Below, piece by piece: positions 13,107-24,482 of a stretch of 64,000 nucleotides of DNA. Within the stretch, counting starts at the first letter, position 1, and each line of letters starts with the position of its first letter. Under the pieces are notes generated by a model. It searched no databases. It saw only the letters and a list, made by a program, of their open reading frames with translations, and was not told where the DNA came from. Made by a program: the position numbers and the translations under genes. Source of the stretch: Clitoria ternatea (lineage: Eukaryota; Streptophyta; Magnoliopsida; Fabales; Fabaceae); the NCBI GenBank assembly GCA_037962975.1, contig CM075675.1, forward strand, positions 42,764,501 to 42,828,500, given 5' to 3'.

Positions 13107-13194
13107 GTGTAGCTCAAGTGGTTAAGAGTATCTGGGTCACCTAAAATAGCAGAGTTCAAGTTTTGTAACTCCCCTCCTCAGACAAAAAAAAAAA
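13107..13194 (+). mobile_element. tRNA-derived SINE (head and A-rich tail)
   Basis: A tRNA-like A box (TAGCTCAAGTGGTTAAGAG, 13110-13128) is followed about 25 bp later by a B-box-like AGAGTTCAAGTT (13151-13162). After a short body there is an A run at about 13184-13194. Plant SINEs of this type carry an internal Pol III promoter. A full tRNA cloverleaf cannot be closed, so it is not a functional tRNA gene. Confidence 0.6.
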
Positions 13195-15845
13195 GAGAAA
13201 ATAAGAATCATGATATTTTTTATATTTTAATAATTTTATTTAAGAGAAAAATATTATTTTTTTGTCCCAGGGAAAACACATTGATTTACCATTTAACTAA
13301 CATGGCATATATTATAAGAATAATTGAACGGCTGTGATTTGTTGAATAGTTCTTTTATTTTTCCGTTATAGTTGACAGTGACACTGAAAAATATAATCTA
13401 AAATTGATTAAAAATCAATAGTTCGGAAGGGGGAGAAAGTATAAAATTGTATTTTGCCATTGAAAATAACTCGATTTTGTGCATTATATGACTTCATAAA
13501 GTGAGTAATATCTTATTTATGATATTTATTATTATAATAAATTAAAATAAAATTATTAAATACATATTTTTGTACTTTATTAACTAATTTGTAATCAAAT
13601 GATTGATTTTATATATTAAAAATTCACTATAAAATTTCTCTTGTATTATAACTGTATAAATAAGTTTTTTTATATATTTAATATATTCTACTTGAATTCA
13701 TGTTTAACAGAGTCACCAACACGATTACATTCTTTGAGATTCACATTCAAATTTAAGATTAAATGTTAAGTTAAAATAATTATTTGTCACTTAATCTTTA
13801 CGTTCAATAACCTTTATTTTAAATATTACATTTATATAAAAATATTATTTTTATTCGTTAATATGATTATCATTTAAAAAAACAAAAGTGTTGCTGACGA
13901 GACATAGAAAAAAAAATCAAATTGAATTACTAAACATTTTCTTTTTTTTGGTTTACATATTACTAAACATTTTCTAAAACTTGCAAAGGTGCATTTTTAA
14001 AGTTCTCGTATTTTTGTTAGTAGTTTCTAAAAAATACATTAACATTACTGTTTTTTTTTTTTGAGTTGAAATGAGTACTTTCTTTGATTGAGATTAATGA
14101 GCTGAAAATAATCACTTGATACATATTCTCTTTTTTTTTTTCTAACTTGGGCTTGATACCGTACTCTTTATCTTATGGCTAATCTTGGTAGTGAGAAAGG
14201 TATATTTGGTATGATGTGACTCCATCATCCTAATACTTGTTATATTTTGTGTTAAGATGATATACACAATACAATCCTTAGTCTGTATTAATATGATTTG
14301 GTATTAGATAGAGATTAAGAAACATATTAGGAGTATATCAGTCAACATTTGTAGATGTGTCATGAATATCTATGTTTATGTCAGCTTTTCATATGCTTTA
14401 CCAAAAAGTACTGACACAGGCGTGTAAGATTGAATCTTCATTCAACCAATCTTAACACTTAAGCTTTAATATTGATTATGACCTATAGTTGTACAACCTA
14501 GATTTGTTACTCTCACCTAATAAAGTCTTTCTCATAAGATCCATTATCTCTACATACACACAATTCATTTATTTAACCTACACAAATTTTGTATATTATT
14601 CATATTAGTTTAAAATATAGAAATTTTGTACCCATGAATCTAATAAACATCAAACATTTAGTAGTTTAAAATATAGTAATCATACAAATATAGTCGACAG
14701 CGGTCCCTATAGGTAAGTAATATTGGCCAATGCAAAAAGCGAATATTGCAAGGAAACATGGGCCAATAAAAAAAAAATTAAAAGTTAATATTAGTTATTT
14801 ATATTATTTAAGATAATTAAAACTTTATTTAATCATAAAATCTTAATTTGACCAATCTAATGAGAAACCAACGAAGTCTTAAGAAGCTAAAAGAGAAGTC
14901 TCTACCAAACACAAAGGCCTGTGAGTCCCTCTACGGCTCTACCACGCTACCCAAAGAGAAGTCTTTTACGTCAAGTTATCTTTGTTTTCTTGTGCACCTC
15001 TTCATATTCTCCTCCACAGATGCGCTTCTAACTTCTAATTTTTATACATGCTTTTCCTGTCATTTTTATAGCCACTAATACTTTAAATTTCTTCCAAAAT
15101 AAATAAAAAAGCGACCTTTACAAATTTCTCTCTTTTTATTTATTTACGTTTGCGTGCGATGACCAATTCAGAATTTTGCAAGATATCATATTCATATGTT
15201 TATTCCATGCAGTGTTACTTCATCTGAGGAAGACTGTAAAAAATTATGTGTATTTTCTTGAAATTTTTTGTCATTTATTTTTCCTTTAATTTAGTTTTTA
15301 ATACAGCAAATTGTGCAAATTGAGATATTAGTAAAAGAGTTTGTGTAGTAATTGACAAGTCATACTTGTAAATAATGGAGAACTTAATCATAATTCAAAC
15401 CTTCATGAGAAATTGAGAACTACACTAATTGAACGAGTAAAACTTGATTATGTTTCATAGATCGTGTTAGGGTAAGAGGGGCCATGTCCTCCTCAACTTA
15501 ATTCTTGGTAATGTAATATTTTTTAAAAGAAAATTTTTCATATAATTTAATCACTTTAAATTTATCATATTTTTTAATATTTTATCTTGTTATCTGATAT
15601 TCCAAGGCAAATCACACTTAAAACTACACTTAGTATTATATTTTTATATAAATTTGAGGTATGTGTAATGTAAAAAAAGGAGGACTGTCAAGTATAATGT
15701 TATCAACCTGGGGGAGTATGAGCATAATTAATTTTATCCAATAGTTTATAACAATTTTTTTTGTTTAGTATTAAACTTTATGTTTGACTAAAAAAATCCC
15801 GATCAAAATATCTTATACTTGGCTTAAGACACTGGTAAACTCGAA
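13195..15845. other. AT-rich intergenic stretch, nothing coding
   Basis: About 2.6 kb of AT-rich sequence before the large Tat element. A short open frame near 14848-15078 has no recognisable features. A GC-richer patch at 15478-15515 (AGAGGGGCCATGTCCTCC) is of unknown origin. Confidence 0.5.
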
Positions 15846-15854
15846 TAAGGGTAT

Positions 15855-16462
15855 TGATCTAGTGTGAATACCGGCCCCATAAACTTAGCTACGCCAAACA
15901 TTATTAAAATACTAAAAAAATACAAATGCTTGCAAAGGTAAGGACAGAACCGGACTGACATTCAGGAATGCCGGTATCGAGACTTTTTAATACGAAATAA
16001 ATGATGACGACCCTGGTCAAAAGTTGCAAGTGGGCAACTTGTGTCTGCCAAAAGCTGCAGACTCTGCCCCCTGACACAGGTCAAATCACCACTTGCAATT
16101 AAGGGAAAGACTATATAAAGAACTCATTCATTAAGCCATAAACACACTGAGCAAATTATTTAACTACTTACCCTATCATTTTAAAACTCTGTAATACAGT
16201 TTTTCTCCGTTATATCCGTACTGACTTAAGTATCAGAGTCCCTTTTGCAGATACACCTCTGGTGCGGTCACGAGGACAACGGCTGGAACTGACCCATTTC
16301 TACCTTAAAACACGAAGAGCTTGGTGTTCCCACTGAACCTAAGTGTATAATATCGTGCTTCCACTGAGACGGTGTAAAATAGTGAGAGGCGGAGAGAGAG
16401 AGAAAGACATTCAACAACAGTTCGAAAGTATATAGTCTTGACCTCGTACATCGGTCAGATCA
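15855..16462 (+). repeat. 5' LTR of the Tat element
   Basis: 608 bp, from TGATCTAGTGTGAATACCGG to GGTCAGATCA. It contains a TATA-like ACTATATAAAGAACTC near 16110-16125, matching the 3' LTR. The internal region resumes directly with TTGGTACACCTGG, a probable primer-binding site whose tRNA was not identified. Confidence 0.92.
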
Positions 16463-16513
16463 TTGGTACACCTGGAGAGACCTGTAAATTGAGTCCCGCG
16501 TAAAAAAGAAATC

Positions 16514-17799
16514 ATGGAAGGAAATAGACAGAATGGAACCCCTGAAGACCATGTCCAGAACCTCACCCAGAGGGTCAAACCCTGGATCCTGGAGTACGGA
16601 TGAGGGATTGTGGAAACACCTGGAATGGAGCAGAATCAGGGGAGGATGCAAGCCATAACACAATTAGATCCTCGAGACGAATTCATCAGGCAACTCTGGA
16701 TGGAAATCCAGGAGCTAAAGCAGAGTAGGGGTGTAAGAGAAGATGCAGCACGAGAAATGAGACAACACAAACCTCCCCACACTCATGAGTATTCGCAAGC
16801 ATAAACTTACGACAAGCAAGAGTCAATATACCAGACCACGGAGTTGAACCGCCAAAGGAGAGGTCCATAACAAGGACGAACCGGGGAATACCGGTTCAGC
16901 GTACCATTCACCAGAAGATTGATGGGTGTACCCATTCTAAGGTACCTGCAAACCCCACAACCGTTGTCGATAGGAAAGTACACTGGGGAGTCCAACCCAG
17001 GGCGACATTTAGATGCTTATACTAATAAGTCATTGTTTTTGGGAGCTGGAAAGGATGTAATGTGTAGAATGTTCCTCGGGATACTGTCTGTTGAAGCTTT
17101 GGGATGGTTTAAAAGCTTGCCATCATGGTCAATTGATTGTTGGGAGGACTTGGCCCATGCCTTCATGTAGCATTTTGTCATATCAAGAGATGTTCCCAGA
17201 ACGTCTCATACCTAGGCAAAGATAAAACAAGGACCGGAGGAAAGTCTTAGAGACTTTTTGAAGAGATTTTACAAAGAGATTACGCTAGTGCAGGGGTTAC
17301 CTGAACAGATCCAGTTGTTGAAGCTCTGCAACCACAATCCCTATTCGATTTATCCTTGGCGAAGAGAGCTCCCCAGACTTTCCAAGAGTTTAGAAGGAAA
17401 GCAGCTAAGTATGTTGGGAGAGAAATGCACCTTGCTACTGTAAAAGGGAAGACCCCAGTTATAGAAGACCGGTTGCAGGTTCATGAGCAAAGGGTCCCAA
17501 AGTTTAAGAGGAACAGAGAAAGGGACGCCCCTCAAAGACAGAAGGAGCGAAGGAGTGTAAACCTTACCCAGTTCACACCCTTAACAGTACAGTCCAGCCA
17601 AATTTCAAGAGAGGTTGGAATAAGAGGTTTTATGGTGAATGGGATTAGAAAACCCATGCTAATGAAAAGACAAGGCAACGCAAATAAGTATTGTGAGTTC
17701 CATAAGCAGACCGACCATAATACAGATAAATGTATGCAGTTAAAAGAGGCAATTAAAACCTTGATCAGGGAAGGAAAATTGAAGCAGTACCTATTTTGA
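16514..17799 (+). pseudogene. Decayed gag of the Tat element
   Basis: The likely start is ATG at 16514, but an in-frame TGA follows about 30 codons later, with further stops and a frameshift. Recognisable parts are LDPRDEFIRQLWMEIQELKQ (about 16660), the capsid-like core SIGKYTGESNP...VEALGWFKSLP (about 16970-17130), and the C-terminal zinc-knuckle-like CEFHKQTDHNTDKC (about 17692-17733), the Tat form with His in the second position. The product would be the structural particle protein. It is inactive. Confidence 0.82.
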
Positions 17800-17945
17800 C
17801 AAAGGGGGTATGGAGAACAAGTGAAGAAGCCTCCCAGAAGGAGAGGCACCGGCTTAGTCGAGGAAGAAGAAAATAGGGACTCTACAAAACAGGCCCTGGA
17901 CAAGGGTAAGGCAGTTTTTGACAATATCAAGGAGGAGGATGACTC

Positions 17946-20900
17946 ATGGATGAAGCCTCGGGTTCTGGAAGAAAAGACGTAATCGATATGATCGCAAAAG
18001 GATTTACAGGAGGAGGAGTATCCAATTCGGCCCGACAGAACCATTTGAGAATGACCATGTCTATTCAGACAAAAACGAATAACAAATCGTACTGGGGTGG
18101 AGTACAGACCCCACTGATCACTTTTTCAAATGAAGACTACGGACCCACCGTACCTAGAGGAGATGACGCGTTGGTTATCGAGGCAGTAATAGCTAACAAA
18201 ATAATCAAAAAGATTCCAATTGATCAAGGAAGTTCTTGTGATGTGATTTTCTATGATTGCTTTAAGAAAATAGGATTAACAGACAATGACTTGCAGCCTT
18301 ACACCCAGGATCTGACAGCTTTTAATGGAGCAAAACAACCTACTAAAGGATACTTAGACACGAGATTGACGTTTGAGGGAGAGTCAGGGTCAAATACTGT
18401 CCGGACTCGGGTACTGGTAATTGATATGAAATCTCCCTTCAATGACATTTTGGGTAGACCGTCCTTGAATGCTTTGGAAGCAGTGGCTTCAACACCACAC
18501 TTGTTGATAAAATTCATTGACAAAGACAACCAGGTGTTTTCAGTTAGAGGGGACCAGCAAATGGCAAGGTATTATTATAACCTTAGTGTTTTGATGACCA
18601 AAACGGAGGAGACGATCAAAAGGAAGCGTCTAAATGATGGCGGACTGGTGTCGGAGTCAGTGAACTTGATATATTTAGATCCAAGAGAGGAAATGATAAC
18701 CGATCCGGTAAACCCTCAGAGGCCGACCTTGAAAAGAGGAATTAAGGCAGTAATGTTAGATGATAACCCAAGCAAAACGACCGGAGTAAATGAATGTTTG
18801 GAGAAAGGTATGAAAGAATGGTTGGTAAAGCTCTTATGAGAGTTCAAGTATCTTTTTACATGGACAGCGATAGACATACCTGGGATAGATCCAAATTTCT
18901 GTTGCCACAAGTTAGCAGTGTACCCGGAGTCAAGGGCGGTTGCACAAAAGAAAAGGAGACTTAGACCTGAAAAATAGTAGGCCGCTTGTGAACAGATAGA
19001 GGAACTGCTAAAGGAGGATTCATCAGGGAGGTCCAGTATTCAACCTGGGTGTCCAATGTTGCGATGGTAAAAAAAGCAAATGGAAAATGACGGATGTACA
19101 CAGACTTTACCAATTTAAACAAGTGTTATCCAAAGGACCCATACCCACTCCTAAGCATTGACCAAATGGTAGACGATTCCTCAGGGTATCAATTCTTGTC
19201 ATTTATGGACGCATATTCTAGCTACAACTAGATTCTAATGTGGAGGATGATGAAGAGAAAACCTCTTTCATGAATGGAAAATGAGTCTTTTGTTACACAG
19301 TGATGCCTTTTGGGCTTAAGAACGTCAGAGCTATATATCAAAGGATGATGAACAAGGTCTTTAAAGGGATGAGGTCCAAAATAGTTGAAGTTTATATGGA
19401 CAATATCATAACAAAGATACCAGCGAGAGGAGATCACATTGAAGACTTAAGACAAATCTTTCAAAGGATACAAATGTACAACATGCGGCTAAATCCTCTA
19501 AATGCACATTCGCAGTACCAACAAGGCGGTTCTTAGAATTCATGTTGACCCAAAGAGGAATAGAGGCTAACCCAGATAAGTGTAAGGTGATCAAGGAACT
19601 CCGGAGTCTGACAAATGTGAGAGAAGTCCAATCACTAAACGGAAAAGTGGCAACGCTATCCCGGTTCATGCCAAAAATGGAACATCAGGCATTACCATTG
19701 TACAAAGTGTTGAAGAAAAATAAAAAGTTTGAATGGGGAGAGGAGCAAGAAGAAGCTTTTTGGAGTCTTAAGGAGGTATTGGAAAACCCGCCAGTATTGA
19801 CGAAACTTGACCCAGGTGAACAGTTGTTTATGTACTTAGCGGTGTCAGATGAAGCATTGAGAGAAGTCCTAGTAAAAGAAACTATGGAAGGACAGAGACC
19901 AGTTTATTTCATGGGAAAAGTCTTACAAGGATCTGAAGGGCAATATCAAAAGCTTAAAAAAGCCACCCTAGCGTTGGTTTGGACGTCCAGACGGTTGAGA
20001 CAATACTTCCATGCCCATCCTATCGTAGTTAGGACCGATCTACCGCTCTGTGTTGTACTGCACAAGCTAGACCTAACGAGAAGAATGACAAAGTGGGATT
20101 TGGAGCTTTTGGAGCTTTCGGAGTTCGACATTTCCTTTGAACCAAGGACGGCTATCAAAGCTCAAGTCCTAGTTGATTTTGTAACTAAGCTGACTAGGAA
20201 AGTGCCTTACCAATACAGGAGCACTGGACTATCTTCGTGGATGGCTTCTCAAATTCAAAAGGATATGGAGCTAGAGTTGTGATAAAGAGCGAAGATGGGG
20301 TCATCATAGAAGTTTCACTTAGATTTGATTTCAAAACGTCAAACAATCAGGCGGAGTGTGAAGCCTGTCTAGCAAGCTTGAGGGCGGCCCCGGATGTAGG
20401 AGCTAAAAGCGTCGTGCTGTGCAGTGATTCCCAGTTAGTAATTTCTCAAATCAATAGAAGTTATCAAGCAAAAGAACTGCTCTTACAACAATACCTGGTG
20501 AAAGTAAAGGAGCTAGAAGAAAAATTCAGTTGAATTGAGTATAAACACATTCCAAGAGAAGACAATGTTAGAGCTGATGTTCTATCCCGCCTTGCTAGTA
20601 CGAAGAAAGCAGGATCAATGACAACGGTCATTCAAACACTCTGGCAGAACCCAGCATAGCGGCCCCAATTAGAGTGTGTGTTATACAGTCAAAAACGTAT
20701 CCAGACAACTCATGGGTCATCCCTATCATTAGGTACCTAATGAACGGATAACTTCCAACAGACCCCTTAGAAAAGAAGAAACTAAAGAAGAAGTTGCCTA
20801 ACTATGTGTTAATGGATGGAAGCTTGTTTCGAAGAGGAATATCAGCCCCATACCTAAAATGTCTAAATGAAGCAGAGATAGGCGAAGTGCAGGCTGAGAT

Positions 20901-21948
20901 GCATAAGGGAACATGCGGACATCATTGCAGGGGCAAAAGTTTAGCTAGGAAGGTAGCACAGGCAGGATATTGGTGGCCCATAATGACAAAAGATGCGATA
21001 GAGTTCATCCAGAAATGCGACACTTGCCAAAAATATAGTAATGAACACCACGTCTCGGCTAAAGAACTCTTTACGTCGACAGTTCCATGGCCCTTCCACC
21101 AGTGGGGAATGGATATCTTGGGCCTATTTCCAAAAGTGCCAGGCAGAGTCAAATACTTGATAGTAGAGGTCGATTATTTTACCAAGTGGATAGAAGTAAA
21201 AGCAGTAGTTCACATTACGGCAGCCCAGACTCACAGATTTATGTACAAAAACATAATCACTAGATTCGGCATCCCGAGCAGAGTAATTATGGACAATGGG
21301 ACACAGTTTACTGATGCTAAGTTCATGAGCCTACCAGAAGGACTCCATATACAGCGGGTGTTCTTATTAGTAGAGCATCCACAGACAAACAGACAAGTCG
21401 AGGTTGTAAATAGGGAGATTCTAAAAGGATTAAAGAAGCGGCTAGGAGAGGAAAAAGGAGAATGGGCCAATCAATTATGTCACATCCTTTGGGCATACCA
21501 AACTACACCGCATTCTTTCACAGGAGAATCTCCATTCCAGTTAGTGTACGGAGTTGATACAGTCATATTGGTAAAAATTAATCATATTTCTCTTAGGATC
21601 CAACAGTTCAATGAAGAAGAAAATAAGTCGTGATTGCGGAACAAGCTGGACTCCCTATACGAGGTGAGAGAGGCTGCTTTCGTCCAAGATCAGGCTATTA
21701 AAGCCAAGGTCGCACTGTGGTACAATAAGAAAGTATAAAGGAGAAGGTTTAATACCGGAGACCTAGTCTTGAGAAGAGCATCAGTTGGTAACCGATTTGC
21801 ACATCAGGGAAAGCTCACACCGACGTGGGAAGGCCCATACCGGGTTCACGATGTCACAACAAGAGGAGCTTATTTCTTAGAAACCTTAGAAGGGGAAGTA
21901 TTTAAAAACAAATGGAATGTAAAGAATCTCCGTATGTATTTTAGCTAA
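17946..21948 (+). pseudogene. Decayed pol (protease, RT, two RNases H, integrase) of the Tat element
   Basis: Protease: IDQGSSCDVIFYDC near 18220. RT lies at about 18960-19540, broken by many stops, with MPFGLKN and VYMDN (a damaged catalytic box) at 19300-19400. A first RNase H (about 19850-20200) ends in FVTKLT. A second, archaeal-type RNase H (20237-20600) keeps VDGFSNSKGYG, NNQAECEA and CSDSQLV. Integrase (20794-21948) has the zinc finger with HKGTCGHH and CDTCQK, then D (GMDILG), D (IMDNGTQF) and E (QVEVVNRE). The C-terminal segment reads WEGPYRVHDV and ends at TAA 21946-21948. Stops and frameshifts disrupt protease-RT, the second RNase H and the integrase tail. Confidence 0.87.
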
Positions 21949-22706
21949 CTGGTATCATAAGCCATGCACTCTTTTTCCCTACATACATTTTGTCCCACAA
22001 GGTTTTCTTAGGAGGTTTTTAACGAGGCATGCAGCCGGGGTGCAATATTATTAATGTAAGTCATTTAAAGCAAAAAGAAACATGTCAAGTTGTATACTTA
22101 GCAAAAAGTTAAGTTATTAAACCCCGAAGTGGTTGAAAAACTCCAGAGCAGTTATCCTTCGCTAAACTCCAGAGTGGTTGCAAAACCTCAAAGCGGTTAT
22201 TTTTCAATAAACCCCGAAGTAGTCATTAAACCTTGGAGTGGTCATTAAACCCCAGAGCGGTTATTTATTTTAAACCCAGGATGATCGTAAGACCCCAAAG
22301 TGGTTATTTATCTTAAAACTTTAAAATGATCCAAAATAGTTATTTATCATAAAAATATCAAGATCTAAGGACGCCAAGGAAGTCATTAGCAAACTCAAGA
22401 ACGGATGTCGAAATCAATAATTTATAAACATATCGACATATCGGTTGTAAGAATCAACCATACTTTTGTCTGGGATATAAAAGATGAGTAATGAGATGCC
22501 ACAATATTTAGCACGAGTATGTAAAAACAAAGTTATTTAGCAAAATTATAAGTGTGAAAAGCAGAAGATATAATAAAGCATCATGCATTCAAAAGGGGAG
22601 GCGTAGAGGCCACAAGTTATTACAAAATAAAACAGGCGGAGCTCATCCCACCTACAAAGCAATAAATTTAAGAGTCATGACCACCCTGGTCGTTATCATC
22701 ATTCCC
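21949..22706 (+). repeat. Post-pol spacer with degenerate tandem repeats
   Basis: About 22115-22350 holds roughly a dozen degenerate copies of a unit like AAACCCCGAAGTGGTTATTT. The copies alternate between CCAGAGCGGTTAT, CTCAAAGCGGTTAT and CCGAAGTAGTCATT. Tat elements commonly carry tandem repeats between pol and the 3' LTR. The rest of the spacer shows no coding signal. Confidence 0.7.
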
Positions 22707-24482
22707 CTACTCTTCCTCGTCGTCAGCCCGGTCACCTTGTTCTTCCTGACGAGGCACGTCGTCCTCATCAGCTGCCATTGAAGTGAAGTTGAAGGGCTCA
22801 TCAGTAAGAATGTAAGCCTTACCATCAACCTCGGTCACTAGCTCCCCTTTGCGGAATCTGTTGAAAAAACCAATCCCGTTCAGGTTCAGATTAATACCGG
22901 GGTTGCGGTAGATGACCTGGCAAACTGCATGGCTGAATGCATCCATAGCGGCCTGAGCAAATGATGTCATGTCTCTGTTATATTTCTCCTACTCAGATTG
23001 GATCGCTGTGAAAAGATCTTGATTCTTGTTCTGAAGATCAGCCATTTGTTTCTCTAGGTCGTCCACCTTTAGGCAAAGACCATCATTAGCTTTCTTTATA
23101 TCGCCCTCAGTCTTTTAAAGGACCTGGACGGACTCATTCAGTGTTTTTATCCGCTGATGAGCCCGAGTGTTTTTATCCGCTCAATCTCCCGCTTTGGCCC
23201 CTCGGTGGCCATAAAATAGAGCACGGAGAGGGTCTTCATATGCCCTCACATCGCCGTCTCCAAGCAGAAGTTAAGGTCTTGAGAGTTTAACCCTTCCTTC
23301 AGCCTGTTGAGGAGGTGTAGCTTGGTTGGAGGGGCGGCGTTCTTATCAATCATGTCCTCAAGGGCAGCCAGGTCATTGTCGGTTTTGGTAACCCTATGAG
23401 GCAGACCGCTCTCCATGGTAGCATTAATGCCCTTACCACGGTCATCCTACCTTGTGGTAGGTTTTCATTTCTTGCTAGGGACCTCGTCCTGTTTCTTCCC
23501 TTTTCGTTTACTGACAAGGTCGGGATGGACGGGGATTGAGCCACCTGGGATTTACAGAGCGGGAGCCCTCCTCTCCTGAGGGGTAACCCTGTTTTCCTCA
23601 GCGATATTGGCCTAAGAACTGGCCAAGTGCTTATGCAAGGTCTCCAGAGTGTCCGCGCTCATGTTCGCTACAAATTACATAAGGGAAAAATCGACATTAG
23701 AAATAAACCAGAAATAAAAGCAAATATTTAAATTGTAATTAAACACAAGTACGAGGGAAATACCCAATTGGGCAAGGTATTCGTCCCTGCTGGCTGTACT
23801 GTTCAATAGAGGGCAACATTTTATTGGAGTCCCGCGACAGACATTGTGAAGAATATCCACTGCGGACTTGGAGCACTCAGAGAGTTGGCTCTCTTCCACC
23901 GCGTAAGTGGAGCTCTCCAGGAGGAAGTGTTGGTGGGTCCAACCGGTGTGGATCTTGAACCGGCCTTCTTCATCTTGCCAAAAAAGAGACTCTGGCCCTT
24001 TGGCGAATAGCTTTACAAAGGAGTTCTTGAAAGAAGTCTCTGCGAGCTTGCAGGAGTCAGCGAATGCTTCGAAGTTGACAATGTCACTCTAACATCGGAG
24101 ATTCACGAAGCCCATTTCGGTACAGCCCTAACGGATGACTCAGGCATAACGGAAGAAGAGGGCGGCGGTAGGGGTGAAGTTGAAATGATGGCCTAAAACT
24201 TCAAGGGCTAAGAGTAAGGCCCGGCCATTTGGATGCAGTTGACTAGGGGCGATGTCTAGAAAGCGAAGAACGCCCATCTCAAAGTTGGTGAAGGAGAACT
24301 GGACTCCAGCCTTCGTGATGGTGTATTCATAGAAAAAATAGAAACCTCTCACGAGGGATGGTACAGATACGTTTGTCGTGGGTGAGGGCATAAAGAGTGA
24401 AAGAATCGGTATACCGCCGAGATCGCCAGAAGGTGTCGGTCTCTAGTTCAGTGTCCCTATCTTCGCTTGTATGGCGGATGCG

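Noticed and set aside
13107..13162. Functional tRNA gene
   Set aside because: Only the A and B boxes match; acceptor and anticodon stems cannot be formed, and an A tail follows, so it is a SINE.
14848..15078. 76-codon open frame in intergenic DNA
   Set aside because: No recognisable domain or neighbouring exons; Ser/Phe-rich composition fits chance.
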